This document shows, in pieces, positions 61,992 to 64,000 of a stretch of DNA of 64,000 nt (position 1 is its first letter; every line of letters begins with the position of its first letter). Below the pieces are notes generated by a model. The model was not told the DNA's origin. It searched no databases and was given only the letters and a program-made list of their open reading frames with translations. The position numbers and the translations under genes were made by a program. The stretch comes from Alcanivorax profundi. GTDB taxonomy: Bacteria; Pseudomonadota; Gammaproteobacteria; Pseudomonadales; Alcanivoracaceae. Location: the NCBI RefSeq assembly GCF_003597125.1, contig NZ_QYYA01000002.1, forward strand, positions 248,001 to 312,000, in the 5' to 3' direction.

Positions 61992-62628
61992 CGCTCACCT
62001 CACCGGCGCGCTGGTCAATCAGGCGTTGCAACTGCTCCGGCTGCGCCAGGGTTTCCACGATCAGCCGTAACAGCACTGCCAGCCCCAGACAGACAATGCC
62101 GGCGCCCGGGGTCACCGTGGCCAGGTCGCCCAGTTTGGTCATGGAGATCAGAATCCCCAGCAAAAAGATATCCGTCATGGCCCATTCCCGACTCTGCCGA
62201 TACACCCACATCCAGCGTGGCGACGGCACCGGCTGGTGCTGGCGAGCCGCCCATAGCAGCCGACTCACAGCAACCAGATTCGCCAGCGGCATGATCAACA
62301 AGGTAAACAGCAACAGCAGTCCGGCGGGCAAGTACAGGCCATGCATCAGGGCAAAGATGCAACCGAGCAGGCTGGCGTGGTTATCAAGGCCAAGGTTTTC
62401 AAGGCGCAATAGCGGCAACGTCAGGGCCGGGACCCACAGGAAGGCAGTGGCCAGAGACAGGGCCAGAAGGGAATCCGGTTTCAGGCGCCAGGCACCACTT
62501 AGCTGACAGTCGCAACGGGGACAACGCCACGTGCCGCGCCCCTTGCCGGAGGGCAAGGCAAGATCGGTATGGCAATCCGGGCATTGCAAGGTGCCCGGTT
62601 CGGGGGACACATCCCTGTCCGCTGGCAA
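61984..62628 (-). CDS. PqiA-domain membrane protein with zinc ribbon (first half)
   Basis: A 214-residue protein with an N-terminal zinc ribbon (CPDC...CPRC, about residues 16-39) and one PqiA domain of four helices (REWAMTDIFLLGILISMTKLGDLA). The start codon is TTG at 62628, six bases after AGGAG. It overlaps the second pqiA-type gene; the three genes form a compact pqi operon. No SoxR box was seen upstream. Confidence 0.85.
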   Translation of the reverse strand: MPADRDVSPEPGTLQCPDCHTDLALPSGKGRGTWRCPRCDCQLSGAWRLKPDSLLALSLATAFLWVPALTLPLLRLENLGLDNHASLLGCIFALMHGLYLPAGLLLLFTLLIMPLANLVAVSRLLWAARQHQPVPSPRWMWVYRQSREWAMTDIFLLGILISMTKLGDLATVTPGAGIVCLGLAVLLRLIVETLAQPEQLQRLIDQRAGEVSDA

Positions 62629-62790
62629 AGGCCGCTCCTTTCCCTGAGAGAAGTACTAGGATGACATTGCCTGATTACCCCGTCTGTGAAAAGACACCGG
62701 GGTTTTACCGAGTTTTATAAAGCGGGGCGGGGAGCCTCTGACGTCTGACGCCAAGCTCAAAACAAAGCGGCCCCCGAAGGAAGGATGACC

Positions 62791-64000
62791 TTAATCCAGC
62801 GGCCCCGGGTTTTTCTTTTTCTTCACCGTGGCATAGCCGCCCTGGGTATCCGGTGCGGCAGGTTTGCTGCTGCGTTTGGCGGGTCGCTTGGCGGCGGCCT
62901 TTTTCTTCAGCGGTTTCTTTCCGGTTTTTTTCGCGTCGGTTTTCTTTTTGATCTTTTTCTTCTTGCTGCCAGCGGCCTTGCCGTTGGACTTGAGTTTTTT
63001 CGGCCCCATGAACTTGCCCTTCAGGGCATCCACAATGCGGAATTCAAACTGCTGGCGCAGGTAACGCTGAATGCTTGCCATCAGGTTCCACTCATGGGCC
63101 GCAATGAGGGAAATGGCCGTGCCTTCACCGCCAACCCGGCCAGTGCGGCCAATGCGGTGTACGTATTCGTCACCACTGCGTGGCATGTCAAAGTTAATGA
63201 CCAGATCCAGCCCTTCCACATGAATACCGCGCGCCGCCACATCGGTGGCCACCAGGATACGCACGCCGCCATCCTTGAGCCGGTCCATGGCCAGCTTGCG
63301 CTCTTTCTGGTCCTTCTCACCGTGCAGCACAAACACCTTGTGACTGGTGGCGCGCAGCACGCCGCCCAGGCGGTCGGCCTGCTCACGGGTATTGGTGAAA
63401 ATCACCGCCTTGTCATAGGTCTCATGGGCCAGCAGCCACTGCACCAGGCGTTCTTTGTGCGCCACATCATCGGCGGTGATGATCTGTTGCTGAATGGATT
63501 CATTCAGGTCGCGGACCGTGTCCAGCAACAGGAACTTCGGCTCCTTGAGCACACTTTCCACGACCCGGTCCATGGCATTGCCACCACGGGTGGCCGAAAA
63601 CAGCAGCGTCTGCCGTTCACTGCGGCATTCCGCCGCCAAACGCAGCACATCTTCACTGAAGCCCATGTCCAGCATGCGGTCGGACTCGTCCAGTACCAGC
63701 ACTTCCAGATCACCCAGCAACAGGTTGCCGGCTTCCAGATGCTCAATCAGACGCCCGGGGGTGCCGATCAGGATTTCCGGGTTCTTGCGCATGCTGGCGG
63801 CCTGAACCTTGAAGTCTTCCCCACCGGTCACCAGCGCCGCCTTGATAAAGGTGTAACGGGCCAACGCCTCCACTTGTTTGAGGGTCTGCTGAGCCAATTC
63901 GCGGGTGGGCAGCAGGATCAGCGCCCGGGTATCGGTACGGGGGCGGGAATGCTGCAGCAGGCCGTGTAGCAGGGGCAGCAGGAAGGCGGCAGTCTTGCCG
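62791..64000 (-). CDS. DEAD-box RNA helicase, N terminus beyond window
   Basis: The C-terminal 403 or so residues of a DEAD-box helicase; the 5' end lies past base 64000. Seen are GKTAAFLLPLL (motif I), PTRELA, TPGRL, motif II as DESD instead of DEAD (63679-63690), SAT, and HRIGRTGR. The tail is a long Lys/Ala/Pro-rich extension (about 90 residues) as in RhlE-type helicases, which helps RNA binding. It is monocistronic, and the pqi operon starts downstream. Confidence 0.92.
   Translation of the reverse strand, partial: GKTAAFLLPLLHGLLQHSRPRTDTRALILLPTRELAQQTLKQVEALARYTFIKAALVTGGEDFKVQAASMRKNPEILIGTPGRLIEHLEAGNLLLGDLEVLVLDESDRMLDMGFSEDVLRLAAECRSERQTLLFSATRGGNAMDRVVESVLKEPKFLLLDTVRDLNESIQQQIITADDVAHKERLVQWLLAHETYDKAVIFTNTREQADRLGGVLRATSHKVFVLHGEKDQKERKLAMDRLKDGGVRILVATDVAARGIHVEGLDLVINFDMPRSGDEYVHRIGRTGRVGGEGTAISLIAAHEWNLMASIQRYLRQQFEFRIVDALKGKFMGPKKLKSNGKAAGSKKKKIKKKTDAKKTGKKPLKKKAAAKRPAKRSSKPAAPDTQGGYATVKKKKNPGPLD

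Overview
The window looks like chromosomal DNA of a marine hydrocarbon-degrading gammaproteobacterium, most likely Alcanivorax or a close relative. The grounds are an AlmA-type long-chain alkane monooxygenase, two further Baeyer-Villiger-type flavin monooxygenases, a bacterial P450, many short-chain dehydrogenases, and ordinary gammaproteobacterial housekeeping genes (hemH, speA/speE, moaB/moeA, soxR, ybiT-type ABC-F, pqiA/pqiB, DEAD-box helicase). I saw no rRNA, tRNA, IS element, prophage or CRISPR array. The assignment rests on remembered family resemblance, not on a search.

Layout. 0-4 kb: almA-like monooxygenase, a divergent saccharopine-dehydrogenase-like reductase, and a bestrophin-family protein. 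4-11.7 kb: a three-gene RND efflux operon (adaptor, pump, outer-membrane factor) on the minus strand. It is preceded by what looks like a canonical SoxR promoter and faces a divergent AraC-type regulator. 11.7-15.5 kb: an ABC-2 exporter, a PqaA-type hydrolase and soxR itself. 15.6-22.6 kb: NAD-type isocitrate dehydrogenase, hemH, a thioesterase, an ABC-F ATPase, a DUF1244 protein and a large lipoprotein with a possible Pho box. 22.9-30.6 kb: two parallel minus-strand operons, each with a BVMO, an SDR and a ferritin-like diiron protein, around a TetR regulator; their promoters share operator-like sequences. 30.9-39.2 kb: a DUF4282 protein, nitronate monooxygenase, cobalamin salvage genes (cobD/cobC type, cbiB, cobT, alpha-ribazole phosphatase, cobU), phnA, and moeA/moaB. 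39.3-46.9 kb: P450, two MscS-type channels, an MBL hydrolase, a bacterial Kunitz-domain lipoprotein, YjbQ and a ketopantoate-reductase-like protein. 47-54.8 kb: SDR, 2-hydroxyacid dehydrogenase, DUF523, DUF4112, Rieske protein, speA/speE and a secreted trypsin-like protease. 55-60.5 kb: a DsbA-fold isomerase-like protein and SDR genes under HxlR- and LysR-type regulators. 60.6-64 kb: a PqiB-like MCE protein, a PqiA split over two genes, and a DEAD-box helicase cut by the window end.

The best regulatory stories are the SoxR promoter on the efflux operon with soxR 5 kb away, and the twin BVMO/SDR/diiron operons with matching promoters around one TetR gene. A recurrent DNA element also stands out: arrays of degenerate 7-base repeats, often as inverted pairs around an intrinsic terminator, placed in the gaps between convergent genes.
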